Positions 7,240 through 16,163 of a stretch of DNA of 64,000 bases are shown one piece after another. Made by a program: the position numbers and the translations under genes. This stretch comes from [Muricauda] lutisoli (nom. illeg.) (lineage in GTDB: Bacteria; Bacteroidota; Bacteroidia; Flavobacteriales; Flavobacteriaceae), in NCBI RefSeq assembly GCF_017313105.1, contig NZ_JAFLND010000003.1, positions 124,001 to 188,000 on the forward strand. Direction: 5' to 3'. The stretch's first letter is position 1; each line of letters opens with the position of its first letter. The notes under the pieces were generated by a model. The model was not told the origin of the DNA. It worked only from the letters and a program-made list of their open reading frames with translations, and did no database searches.

Positions 7240-8793
7240 TTAGTTCTGGCCACCATCTCTTTCAGGTGAACGTGGGGTAGGCCATTCCAATTGTTCTCCC
7301 GTTCTACTGCTTATGGGGAGCACTGCTTTTTCCCTAGATGTCTTTTCAGGATGCTCGCTTGCCATATAGGCGAGAATTGCCGTTAGAATGGCATTGTTTT
7401 TTACGTCATCAAAAATAATTTTGTCGTAAGTGTCCCTATTAGTGTGCCATGTATAGTTCCAGTAGGACCAGCTTAAAGAACTCAAACTAAATGCTGGGGC
7501 TCCAGCGGCTTGGAACGATGCATAATCCGACCCGCCGCGAGCAGGGGTTCCAGGAAAGGTCGTTTCGATTTCATCGGTAATCTCTCTAGGCACTTCGTGT
7601 AGCCACTTGCCTAAATAATCGTAGGAATTCAAAAACCCACCGCCGGAAATTCGAACTACTCTCCCAGTTCCATTATCTTGGTTAAAAACAGCCTGTACGC
7701 CCGCCACAATTTCTGGATGGTCCTCAACAAAAGCTCGTGATCCGTTCAATCCTTGTTCTTCGCTGCCCCAATGGCCAACTAAAATAGTTCGCTTTGGGTT
7801 GGGATAAGCTTTTTTCAAAATGCGCATGGCCTCCATCATTACCAAAGTTCCTGTGCCGTTATCCGTGGCGCCAGTTCCGCCATCCCAAGAATCAAAATGT
7901 GCTGATAGAATCACATATTCATCTGGTTTTTCAGAACCTTTTATTTCAGCAATGGTGTTGAATGTGGGTACTTTGCCTAATTCTTTGGATTTCGCTACAA
8001 TATGTAGTTCTGGTTTTTGTCCGGATGCTACCAATCGATATAGCATTCCATAGTCTTCCAATTCCAAATCAACGGTCGGGATTTCTTTGGTATATGCCCC
8101 GAATATTTTGTTTACGCCAAAACCTCTGGACCAATAGGAAGCAACAATACCAACCGCACCAGCGTCTTCGAGAGCAACGGGCAATGTTCTTCTGTTGAGT
8201 CCAGTGTTTTGCATGTTCTCTCTCCAGGCATCATTTTGTGCATCACGCTCTTTCTTCATTTTTTCAAAAGACTTTTCGGTAGCGAACTCCTCCCAATTAT
8301 AATCGGGTCTACCTGTGGGTTGCGGCATAGAGATCATAACTAGTTTACCTTTAACATTGGGTAGCCAGTTCGCGAATTCCAAGGAGTCCGCTACGGTTGG
8401 TAAAACCACCAATTCTGCGGTAACACCTTTTTTGGGAGTGCTAGGGCTCCAAGCCAATTGGGTTCCCCTTAAGCTCTGTACTCTGGGGTGTACCATGTCT
8501 ATATGTGTAATTCCACGTTCCCAGCCTTTCCATTCACCCCATTGTTCGTTGCGAGCGGGAATTCCCCAACTTTTGTATTTGGCAATGGCCCAATCGTGGG
8601 CATTCTTCATTTGTGGCGTGCCCACCAACCTGGGTCCTATGCCATCCATTAACTGATGGCCTAAGATTTCCAGTTGAGAGTTTTTATTGGCTTCTTGAAT
8701 GATTGCTTCAATTGTAGCATCCTTGTCCTGTGCCAACATCGAAATGCTGCAAACAACGAGCATGGTAAATAAAAGGGAGGTTTTTTTGATCAT
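7240..8793 (-). CDS. M28 family zinc aminopeptidase, secreted
   Basis: 517 residues with a signal peptide (MIKKTSLLFTMLVVCSISMLA-Q). The M28 co-catalytic zinc site is readable: SAHFDSWDGG with the first His ligand near residue 299, ATDNGTGT with the bridging Asp near 311, GHWGSEEQGLNGS with the Glu pair, and a later W-H-T-N-R-D-T segment supplying the last His. Between signal and catalytic core lies a PA-like insert (about residues 120-270), as in many secreted M28 enzymes. Expected to cleave N-terminal residues from peptides in the periplasm or outside. No T9SS or lipoprotein signal is visible. Single gene, terminated by the hairpin at 7187-7217. Confidence 0.92.
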   Translation of the reverse strand: MIKKTSLLFTMLVVCSISMLAQDKDATIEAIIQEANKNSQLEILGHQLMDGIGPRLVGTPQMKNAHDWAIAKYKSWGIPARNEQWGEWKGWERGITHIDMVHPRVQSLRGTQLAWSPSTPKKGVTAELVVLPTVADSLEFANWLPNVKGKLVMISMPQPTGRPDYNWEEFATEKSFEKMKKERDAQNDAWRENMQNTGLNRRTLPVALEDAGAVGIVASYWSRGFGVNKIFGAYTKEIPTVDLELEDYGMLYRLVASGQKPELHIVAKSKELGKVPTFNTIAEIKGSEKPDEYVILSAHFDSWDGGTGATDNGTGTLVMMEAMRILKKAYPNPKRTILVGHWGSEEQGLNGSRAFVEDHPEIVAGVQAVFNQDNGTGRVVRISGGGFLNSYDYLGKWLHEVPREITDEIETTFPGTPARGGSDYASFQAAGAPAFSLSSLSWSYWNYTWHTNRDTYDKIIFDDVKNNAILTAILAYMASEHPEKTSREKAVLPISSRTGEQLEWPTPRSPERDGGQN

Positions 8794-8881
8794 GGTTTCT
8801 AGTTTGCCCTAAAAATAGCACAAATAAAGCAACCTTTGGTGGGACAGGGGGAGAGTATACAGGCAGTTGGCCGAGTGATGT

Positions 8882-9043
8882 TTATGCCACTTTTTTAAAT
8901 AGATCAAAGCAAGGACATTTTTTACAGCGCTTGCTTTCACTTTTCTTATATTTTTTACAGCATTTTGATTTTACCTTCCCGGTTGGTGGTAAATCTCTAA
9001 GTTTTGCCTTTTTGAGTTTCTTTTTGTCCTTTTTCTTTCCCAT
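8882..9043 (-). CDS. Cys/Lys-rich 53-residue protein
   Basis: An ATG at 9043 opens a 53-codon frame: MGKKKDKKKLKKAKLRDLPP, then a cysteine cluster C-C-K-K-Y-K-K-x5-C-K-K-C-P-C-F-D-L, ending LFKKVA. Five cysteines lie within 18 residues (28, 29, 40, 43, 45), spaced like a zinc-knuckle or Fe-S/metal-binding knot. About two fifths of the protein is lysine, as in a nucleic-acid-binding peptide. The frame fills an otherwise empty gap between hdac and the M28 gene. I believe similar small proteins occur in other Flavobacteriia but could not check. It has no signal peptide, so it is presumably cytoplasmic. Confidence 0.65.
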   Translation of the reverse strand: MGKKKDKKKLKKAKLRDLPPTGKVKSKCCKKYKKSESKRCKKCPCFDLFKKVA

Positions 9044-9128
9044 AGGTAGAAGCGAAATAGAGGACTAAAATAACTATTTTAAATCAATCTAAATAAAATT
9101 TAACGTTTTAGAGTTACAGCACAAGCAT

Positions 9129-10031
9129 TTATGTTAAAATATCTTGTGCCAAGCGAAAAGTGTTGGCGTGTGCTTCCACTATAATTCTTATCTCAGGTGA
9201 ATAACCGCCACCCATGCTACATTGAACCGGAATCTTGGCATCATTACAAGTTTTAAGTACAAAACGGTCCCGTTCCTTGCAACCGTCCAATGTCATGGAC
9301 AAGGTGCCCAATTTATCAGTTTCCAGCACATCAACCCCACAGAGGTAAAAAATAAAATCTGGACGGACCTCCTCCAATAATTCGGGCAGGGTCTTTTTTA
9401 AAATGGATAGGTACTCTTCATCCGCAGTGCCCTTTTCCAATGGGATATCCAAATCCGAAGTTTCCTTTTTAAAAGGGTAATTGCTCTTGCCGTGCATGGA
9501 GAAGGTAAAAACAGAAGTGTCGGTCCTGAAGATTTCGGCTGTGCCATTGCCTTGATGTACATCCAAATCCACGATCAATATCTTTTCGGCCAATTTGTTC
9601 CTTAAAAGATACCGAGCCCCAATGGCTTGATCGTTCAGCATACAGAAAGCCTCACCTCTATCTGAATAGGCATGGTGCGTTCCTCCGGCAATATTCATGG
9701 AAATTCCATTTTCAATTGCGTAATGACAACCTTTTATGGTTCCGTCAGCTATGATGCGTTCACGCTTGACCAACTCATCACTTAGTGGGAAACCAATTTT
9801 TCGGGTTTCTCTTTTGGATAGCTCCAAGTTGATTAAATTCCTGTAGTAAGATTCATCGTGGGCTGCCAAGATATGATGGTCCTGGGGAAAGGAGGGCTCA
9901 AAAAAGTTGTCCTCGGTACAAGTACCCTCATAAAGTAATTGCTGTGGCAAAAGCTCGTATTTGATCATCGGGAACCGATGTCCCAAGGGCAATGGATGTT
10001 TATAGATGGGGTGATAGGCTATTTTGAGCAT
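9129..10031 (-). CDS. Histone deacetylase / AcuC-like family protein
   Basis: 300 residues of a class-I-like arginase/deacetylase fold. Key residues are visible: GGTHHAYSD (catalytic His pair), IVDLDVHQGNGTAEIF (zinc-binding Asp and His), CGVDVLETDKLG (third zinc-ligand region) and GGGYSPE (Gly-rich loop with the transition-state Tyr). Bacterial members deacetylate acetylated lysines, acetylpolyamines or similar; the substrate here is unknown. The ATG at 10031 directly abuts the tex stop (TAA then ATG, no gap), so translation is probably coupled to tex. No signal peptide, so cytoplasmic. Confidence 0.92.
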   Translation of the reverse strand: MLKIAYHPIYKHPLPLGHRFPMIKYELLPQQLLYEGTCTEDNFFEPSFPQDHHILAAHDESYYRNLINLELSKRETRKIGFPLSDELVKRERIIADGTIKGCHYAIENGISMNIAGGTHHAYSDRGEAFCMLNDQAIGARYLLRNKLAEKILIVDLDVHQGNGTAEIFRTDTSVFTFSMHGKSNYPFKKETSDLDIPLEKGTADEEYLSILKKTLPELLEEVRPDFIFYLCGVDVLETDKLGTLSMTLDGCKERDRFVLKTCNDAKIPVQCSMGGGYSPEIRIIVEAHANTFRLAQDILT

Positions 10032-12164
10032 TTAAGCACCTTGTTTATGCAATGCCAACTGTATCCGCTTTCGAGGTACGTCTACGTCCAATACTTTTAC
10101 TACTATCTGTTGATGAAGGCTTACATGTTCGTTGACATCTTTTACAAAAGTATCAGATAGATTGGAAATGTGCACCAGTCCACTCTCCTTGATTCCGATA
10201 TCCACAAAACACCCAAAATTGGTAATGTTGTTGACAATGCCAGGTAGTAGTTGACCTTGACGCAAATCGGTAATTTCTTTGATGTTTTGATTAAAGGTGA
10301 ACACCTTGGCCTTTTCTCGAAGATCCAACCCAGGTTTTTCCAATTCCTTTAAAATATCCTCCAGGGTGGGCATTCCTATGGTGTCCGTACAATAGGCTTT
10401 CAGGTTGATGTCTTTCAAAGCGGCCTTGTTCCCAACAATTTCATTGAGCGAAACACCCTGGTCCTTGGCCATTTTTGACACCAAGCCGTAGCTCTCAGGG
10501 TGTACGGCCGAATCATCCAAGGGATTATCGCCATTTTTGATGCGCAGAAAACCTGCACTCTGTTCAAATGCTTTATCCCCTAATCGAGATACGTTTTTAA
10601 TTTCTTCCCTGCTTTTGAATGCCCCGTTTTTGTTTCGGTGGGCGACAATGTTTTCCGCGAGTTTGGGGCCAATGCCCGATACATAGCTTAACAGTGGTAC
10701 ACTTGCCGTGTTGATGTTCACTCCAACGGAATTCACACAGCTTTCCACTACTGTGTCCAAAGAAGTTTTTAGTTGGGTCTGGTCCACATCATGCTGGTAT
10801 TGCCCAACTCCAATGGACTTGGCATCAATTTTCACCAATTCTGCCAAGGGGTCTGCCAAACGACGACCAATGGAAACTGCTCCCCTCACCGTTACATCGT
10901 AATTTGGAAATTCTTCCCGTGCAATTTTGGAAGCCGAGTAAATGGATGCCCCAGCTTCACTTACCACAAAAACGTCGATATTCTTTTTAAAAGGGACGCG
11001 CTTTATCAATTGCTCCGTTTCCCGAGATGCAGTTCCGTTGCCTATGGCAATGGCCTCGATTTTATAGGCATCCACCAAGGAGCTTATTTTTTTTATGGCC
11101 CCCGAACTATCACGCTGTGGTGGATGGGGATAAATCGTTTCATTGTGTTTTAAATCGCCCTGCTCGTCCAAACATACCACTTTACAGCCCGTCCTAAAAC
11201 CAGGGTCAATGGCCAAAATTCGTTTTTCCCCAAGAGGGGCGCCGAGCAACAACTGCTTTAAGTTTTTGGAAAAAACCTGAATAGCAGCGGCATCTGCCTT
11301 TTCCTTGGCGATATTCAGAATTTCCTTGGATAATGATGGGAACAGTAGTCTTTTGTAGGCGTCTGCGATGGCCAATTCTACTTGCTCTGCACAGGCATTA
11401 TTGGATTTGATCAAGCGGCGTTCCATATGCTGTAGTGCGCGTTCATCATCAATTTCAACCTTTACTCGGATAAAACCTTCCTTTTCCGCTCGCATAATGG
11501 CCAAAAAACGGTGAGATGGGCATCGGTTCAAGGGTTCGCTCCAATCAAAATAGTCGCGAAATTTTTGGGCCTTTTCTTCATCTTTTTTGGTTTTGACCAC
11601 CTTGGTAGTAATCAAGGCATGCCGTTCCAACTGACCCCGCAATTGGTTGCGGATATCGGTACGCTCATTGATCCATTCAGAAATAATATGACGGGCTCCT
11701 TCGAGGGCATCATCTTCGTTGATGATGTCCTTGCTGAGGTATTTGGAGGCAATGTACTCAATTTCATCACTCCTTTGCGCCATAATGATCTTGGCCAGAG
11801 GCTCCAATCCATTTTTACGCGCAGTCTCGGCTTTGGTCTTTTTACTCTTCTTAAATGGCAGGTAAAGGTCCTCCAAACTGGTCAGGTCGGAACAGTTCAA
11901 AAACTTGGCTTCCAATTCTGGAGTAAGCGCATCTTGTTCCTTAACGGCTTTGATGATGGCCGCTTTTCGCTTTTCCAGCGCTTCGAACTGGTTTTTGAAC
12001 TCAACGATGGAACCGATTTGGACCTCGTCCAGATTACCTGTTAGCTCCTTCCGATATCGAGAAATAAAAGGAACGGTACAATCTTGGTTTAAAAGAGCCA
12101 CGGTGTTCTCCACACTTTTCTCCGAAAGGTTGGTGTGGCGAACGATATAGGGAACAAGTCGCAT
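10032..12164 (-). CDS. tex: Tex family RNA-binding transcription accessory protein
   Basis: 710 residues, standard for Tex. In order: N-terminal helical Tex region with SRYRKELTGNLDE; YqgF/RNase H-like domain (ILAIDPGFRTGCKVVCLD at about residues 320-340); helix-hairpin-helix region (SYVSGIGPKLAENIVAHRN and SRLGDKAFEQSAGFLRI); and a C-terminal S1 domain (GIVNNITNFGCFVDIGI ... GLVHISNLSDTFVKD). Tex is a cytoplasmic nucleic-acid-binding protein that influences transcription and RNA stability, homologous to eukaryotic Spt6. It is first in a two-gene unit with the deacetylase-like gene. Confidence 0.95.
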   Translation of the reverse strand: MRLVPYIVRHTNLSEKSVENTVALLNQDCTVPFISRYRKELTGNLDEVQIGSIVEFKNQFEALEKRKAAIIKAVKEQDALTPELEAKFLNCSDLTSLEDLYLPFKKSKKTKAETARKNGLEPLAKIIMAQRSDEIEYIASKYLSKDIINEDDALEGARHIISEWINERTDIRNQLRGQLERHALITTKVVKTKKDEEKAQKFRDYFDWSEPLNRCPSHRFLAIMRAEKEGFIRVKVEIDDERALQHMERRLIKSNNACAEQVELAIADAYKRLLFPSLSKEILNIAKEKADAAAIQVFSKNLKQLLLGAPLGEKRILAIDPGFRTGCKVVCLDEQGDLKHNETIYPHPPQRDSSGAIKKISSLVDAYKIEAIAIGNGTASRETEQLIKRVPFKKNIDVFVVSEAGASIYSASKIAREEFPNYDVTVRGAVSIGRRLADPLAELVKIDAKSIGVGQYQHDVDQTQLKTSLDTVVESCVNSVGVNINTASVPLLSYVSGIGPKLAENIVAHRNKNGAFKSREEIKNVSRLGDKAFEQSAGFLRIKNGDNPLDDSAVHPESYGLVSKMAKDQGVSLNEIVGNKAALKDINLKAYCTDTIGMPTLEDILKELEKPGLDLREKAKVFTFNQNIKEITDLRQGQLLPGIVNNITNFGCFVDIGIKESGLVHISNLSDTFVKDVNEHVSLHQQIVVKVLDVDVPRKRIQLALHKQGA

Positions 12165-12216
12165 AGCTTTTTTGAATTTTTAACAAGGTCATTTCACTTT
12201 ACAGTGATTAATGGAC

Positions 12217-14292
12217 TTAATTAATTGTCTCCCCGTTGCTTACATTTTCTTCATCCGGGTTAACGAATACGAGTTTGCCATCCTTGTCTTCTGTCATCAA
12301 AATCATCCCCTGACTTTCTACTCCACGAAGTTTTCTAGGGGCCAAGTTGGCAACAACGGTTACTTTTTTGCCCACAATGTCTTCGGGTTTAAAGCTATTG
12401 GCTATACCCGATACAATAGTTCGGGTATCCAATCCTGTATCCACTTTCAATACCAAAAGCTTGTTGGCCTTGGGCATTTTTTCGGCTTCAATAATGGTCC
12501 CGACACGCATATCCAATTTGGAGAAATCATCAAATGTTATGGTGTCTTTTTGAGGAGTTACTTCTTTGTCCATTTGGGCATTTGATTTTTTGGTGGCTTC
12601 CAATTTGTCCAATTGTTGTTGAATCTCTTTGTCCTCAATTTTTCTGAAGAGCAATTCACTTTTGTTGATGGTGTGTCCTGCCGGAAGCAAAGCTTCGGCA
12701 GTTGCAATCCCACTCCAATCGGTCTCGATATCACTTGAGCCAAGATGTAATATTTTCTTCAATTTTTCTGAAGTAAACGGTAAAAAAGGCTCGCTTAAAA
12801 TGGCCAATCCCGTCGCGATCTGAAGTGCCACGTACATTATGGTTTTTACGCGCTCTTCGTCTGTTTTAATGAGTTTCCATGGTTCCTGGTCTGCCAGGTA
12901 TTTGTTACCCAACCGTGCCAAGTTCATCAATTGTTGGCTCGCTTCACGGAAACGGTACCTCTCTAAAGAATTGGAAAGAATTTCTGGATACTCCTTCAAA
13001 TCATTCAAAGCCTGTTTGTCAACCTCAGTAAAGTCAGATGGAGTCGGCACTTCACCTCCATAATATTTATGTGTCAACACAGCCACTCGGTTCACAAAAT
13101 TCCCAAAAATGGCTACCAGTTCGTTGTTGTTTCTCGATTGGAAATCCTTCCAAGTAAAATCGTTGTCCTTTGTTTCGGGCGCATTGGCCGTTAGGGCGTA
13201 GCGAAGCACATCTTGCATATCCGGGAACTCTTCCAAATATTCGTGCAACCAAACCGCCCAGTTTTTGGAGGTGGAAAGTTTATTCCCTTCAAGGTTCAAG
13301 AACTCATTGGCGGGTACATTATCGGGTAATATAAAATCACCATTGGCCTTTAACATACTCGGGAAGATGATACAATGGAACACAATGTTGTCCTTACCGA
13401 TAAAGTGTACCAATTTGGTGTCCTTGTTCTTCCAATATGGTTCCCAATCTTTGCCCTCGCGTTTGGCCCACTCCTTGGTGGAGGAAATGTAGCCGATGGG
13501 AGCATCGAACCATACATAAAGTACTTTTCCTTCGCCGCCTTCAACGGGCACCGGGATACCCCAGTCCAAGTCACGGGTAACGGCGCGGGGTTTAAGGCCT
13601 TCATCTATCCAAGACTTGCATTGTCCATATACATTGGGTTTCCAGTCGGATTTATGCTCTTCCAAGATCCATTTTCTCAAAAAACCTTCGTAGCGGTCCA
13701 ATGGCAAAAACCAGTGCTTCGTCTTTTTCAAAGAAGGAACGGTCCCGGTTATGGTGGATTTTGGATTAATAAGATCGGTAGCATTCAATGAGGATCCACA
13801 ATTCTCACATTGGTCGCCATAGGCTTCTTCGTGCCCGCATTTGGGACATGTTCCAATGACGAAGCGGTCGGCTAAAAACTGTTTGGCCTCATCATCGTAC
13901 AATTGCTCTGTTTCCTCCTCGATAAAATCTCCTTGCTCATACATTTTTTTAAAAAATTCCGAAGCAGTTTCGTGGTGGACCTTCGCCGAGGTCCTGGAAT
14001 AATTGTCAAAAGAAATTCCAAAATCAGCAAAAGATTTTTTGATGATGCTATGGTACTTATCAATAATTTCTTTTGGTGTTACACCTTCTTTTTTGGCCTT
14101 CATGGAAATGGCCACTCCATGCTCGTCGCTCCCACAAACAAAGGCTACATCGTTTCCTTTTAACCTTAAATAACGGGAGTAGATGTCCGCGGGGACGTAA
14201 ACTCCGGCCAAGTGCCCAATATGAATGGGACCGTTGGTGTAGGGGAGTGCCGCAGTAATGGTGTACCTGGAAGGTGATGTATTTTGAGCCAT
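12217..14292 (-). CDS. metG: Methionine--tRNA ligase
   Basis: 691 residues, the MetG1-type form with a C-terminal tRNA-binding domain. It charges tRNA-Met, including the initiator, in the cytoplasm. Visible motifs: [16 protein letters not shown] (HIGH box near residue 22), a zinc knuckle [18 protein letters not shown] near residues 148-165, [14 protein letters not shown] (KMSKS equivalent), and the C-terminal EMAP/Trbp111-like domain ([20 protein letters not shown] ... [11 protein letters not shown] ... [15 protein letters not shown], read as separate pieces). Intact and of normal length. It is followed leftward by tex after a 52-nt gap. Confidence 0.96.
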   Translation of the reverse strand: MAQNTSPSRYTITAALPYTNGPIHIGHLAGVYVPADIYSRYLRLKGNDVAFVCGSDEHGVAISMKAKKEGVTPKEIIDKYHSIIKKSFADFGISFDNYSRTSAKVHHETASEFFKKMYEQGDFIEEETEQLYDDEAKQFLADRFVIGTCPKCGHEEAYGDQCENCGSSLNATDLINPKSTITGTVPSLKKTKHWFLPLDRYEGFLRKWILEEHKSDWKPNVYGQCKSWIDEGLKPRAVTRDLDWGIPVPVEGGEGKVLYVWFDAPIGYISSTKEWAKREGKDWEPYWKNKDTKLVHFIGKDNIVFHCIIFPSMLKANGDFILPDNVPANEFLNLEGNKLSTSKNWAVWLHEYLEEFPDMQDVLRYALTANAPETKDNDFTWKDFQSRNNNELVAIFGNFVNRVAVLTHKYYGGEVPTPSDFTEVDKQALNDLKEYPEILSNSLERYRFREASQQLMNLARLGNKYLADQEPWKLIKTDEERVKTIMYVALQIATGLAILSEPFLPFTSEKLKKILHLGSSDIETDWSGIATAEALLPAGHTINKSELLFRKIEDKEIQQQLDKLEATKKSNAQMDKEVTPQKDTITFDDFSKLDMRVGTIIEAEKMPKANKLLVLKVDTGLDTRTIVSGIANSFKPEDIVGKKVTVVANLAPRKLRGVESQGMILMTEDKDGKLVFVNPDEENVSNGETIN

Positions 14293-14434
14293 TTAATTTT
14301 TATTAGGCCCCAAAAATACTGATTTTAACGGGATAGACATAAAAAAGGAACCCTCCGAAAATGCGACCCTGTTTGGGGTGAGGGGTGCATCATCGAAGGG
14401 CTCCACAAAATGGATAACAAATTGTCCCGCTTCT

Positions 14435-16153
14435 TTACGCAATCATTACTGATTTGCTCATCTTTTTTTCTCCTACGGAGATTCGGTATATATATTTTCC
14501 TGTGGATAAACTATCCCGCATACGTTCACGGATATTGATGTCCACTGCGCCTTCCAACATCATTTCGTTGAACAAGGTTCCCACACGTTGTCCCAAAATA
14601 TTGAAGAGTTCAATATCTACATGGGCCGTAACCGGCATTTCCAAATGGATGTATGGATCTTTTGGAGATGTTGCTGGGTATACTGCTGCATGTTGTATGG
14701 TATCCAAAATATCAATATTGGGGTCCAAGGGGTCTTGACTTGGTGGTGTTTCCGGCAATATTGGTGGATCGTTGTCCATGGCAATATCATCAAATGTTTC
14801 CCCGCTACAATTAAACCCAAGGTCGATTGCCTGATAGGGATGCCCCAACAAATGTTGTTCTACGGATGCTCTTGGAACACAGAGCCATTCTGCCAATACA
14901 GTTCCATATAGGTTTCTAAAGTCCATGGTATATTCGAGGTTTCCACGGTTATTGGGTTCGTCCAAGGATGGGTGGTCGCCAATAAAAGCGCTTCCACTTA
15001 ATCCTGACCCAAAAAACAGGGTAGGTGCAGCCTTTCCGTGATCGGTACCGTTGGAGCCATTTTCGAATATTCTTCGACCGAATTCGGAAAAGGTCATGCT
15101 CAATACCTTATCGTCCTGTTCGGTAAAAGCGAGGTCTTCGTAGAAATTATTGATTGCAACGGATAAGTTGGACATCAAACGTTCGTGTACAATGGGTTGG
15201 TTTCCGTGGGTGTCAAATCCTCCCATAGAGATCATATACACTTTGGTGCCCAAGTTTCCTTTGATCAAACGAGCCAACAGTGCCAATTGTCTTGCAAAGC
15301 CATTGTCTTGATACTCGACTTGATTTTGACCTGCCATGTAGGCATCATGAATAATGCCGGCATATTCGTAAGTAGTGTTTGCCACACCACGAAGGAACTT
15401 CAATTGATCTCCGTACATACAATCATCAAACGGGGCATTTTCAATATCGTAAAAGGTTCCGGTCTCTGCGATTTGCTCTAATTGATCTACGTTGTTGGTC
15501 ACAAAGGCATAGTTGGTCTCTTCACCTTGGAAGACCAAGTTCGCCAAGTTTCCAATTTGAATAGCTGCCGGGGCTGCTGGTGGATTGATCAGATAATCTG
15601 GATAAAGCTCCTCAAAGTGACGGCCCATCCAGCCCGTGTTCTCACCAGAGAAACCGGTTGTGGTCAAATCCGTATTGGCAAAAATATCCGAACCTGTGAA
15701 ATGGGAGAGGCTTTGGTTTTCATAGCCAACCCCGTGCACAGCCTTAAATTGGCCATCTCCCCAAAGGGGCTCTAGGGCACTCATATACGTGGGCACCCCA
15801 AAATCGTCGGTAAGTTTCAGGACCTTACTTTCTGGGATATAGATGTTGGGCCTTGCATTTGCATAAGTATCATATTGTTGAATTGGGATTACGGTACTGA
15901 GCCCGTCGTTCCCGCCGGATAATCGTATCAGGATTAAAATATTGTCTGTTTCCGCAGCAGCAACCGCAGCCGTAAGTGGCGATGGTGCTGAAGCAGATAT
16001 CATATGGCTTCCCAAAAACATGGAACCCGAACCTGCGATTCCCAAAGCTTGGATAAAGGAACGTCGACTCCATTTTTTATGTTCTAGATCATGGCCATCG
16101 TGTTCGAGGCCCTTGTGAGGAGAATTATCGTGTTTATGGTGATTGTCGCACAT
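14435..16153 (-). CDS. DUF1501 family protein with Tat-like signal and T9SS sorting domain
   Basis: 572 residues from the ATG at 16153; longer starts would run into the DUF1800 gene. DUF1501 belongs to the alkaline phosphatase/sulfatase superfamily and is nearly always paired with DUF1800. The N-terminus is His-rich (seven His in the first 25 residues), followed by SRRSFIQALGIAG at 29-41, a twin-arginine motif plus hydrophobic stretch. The DUF1501 core shows LIRLSGGNDGLSTVIP and FSEFGRRIFENGSNGTDHGK. The last 75 residues (VDIELFNILGQRVGTLF ... GKYIYRISVG) form a type A T9SS sorting domain. The protein is therefore expected on the cell surface or secreted. Biochemical role unknown. Confidence 0.92.
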   Translation of the reverse strand: MCDNHHKHDNSPHKGLEHDGHDLEHKKWSRRSFIQALGIAGSGSMFLGSHMISASAPSPLTAAVAAAETDNILILIRLSGGNDGLSTVIPIQQYDTYANARPNIYIPESKVLKLTDDFGVPTYMSALEPLWGDGQFKAVHGVGYENQSLSHFTGSDIFANTDLTTTGFSGENTGWMGRHFEELYPDYLINPPAAPAAIQIGNLANLVFQGEETNYAFVTNNVDQLEQIAETGTFYDIENAPFDDCMYGDQLKFLRGVANTTYEYAGIIHDAYMAGQNQVEYQDNGFARQLALLARLIKGNLGTKVYMISMGGFDTHGNQPIVHERLMSNLSVAINNFYEDLAFTEQDDKVLSMTFSEFGRRIFENGSNGTDHGKAAPTLFFGSGLSGSAFIGDHPSLDEPNNRGNLEYTMDFRNLYGTVLAEWLCVPRASVEQHLLGHPYQAIDLGFNCSGETFDDIAMDNDPPILPETPPSQDPLDPNIDILDTIQHAAVYPATSPKDPYIHLEMPVTAHVDIELFNILGQRVGTLFNEMMLEGAVDINIRERMRDSLSTGKYIYRISVGEKKMSKSVMIA

Positions 16154-16163
16154 GATGATGAGG

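Noticed and set aside
14296..14412. 38-codon GTG-started frame ending right before metG
   Set aside because: Could be a leader peptide (its TAA touches the metG ATG), but there is no conserved motif or attenuator; more likely untranslated leader.
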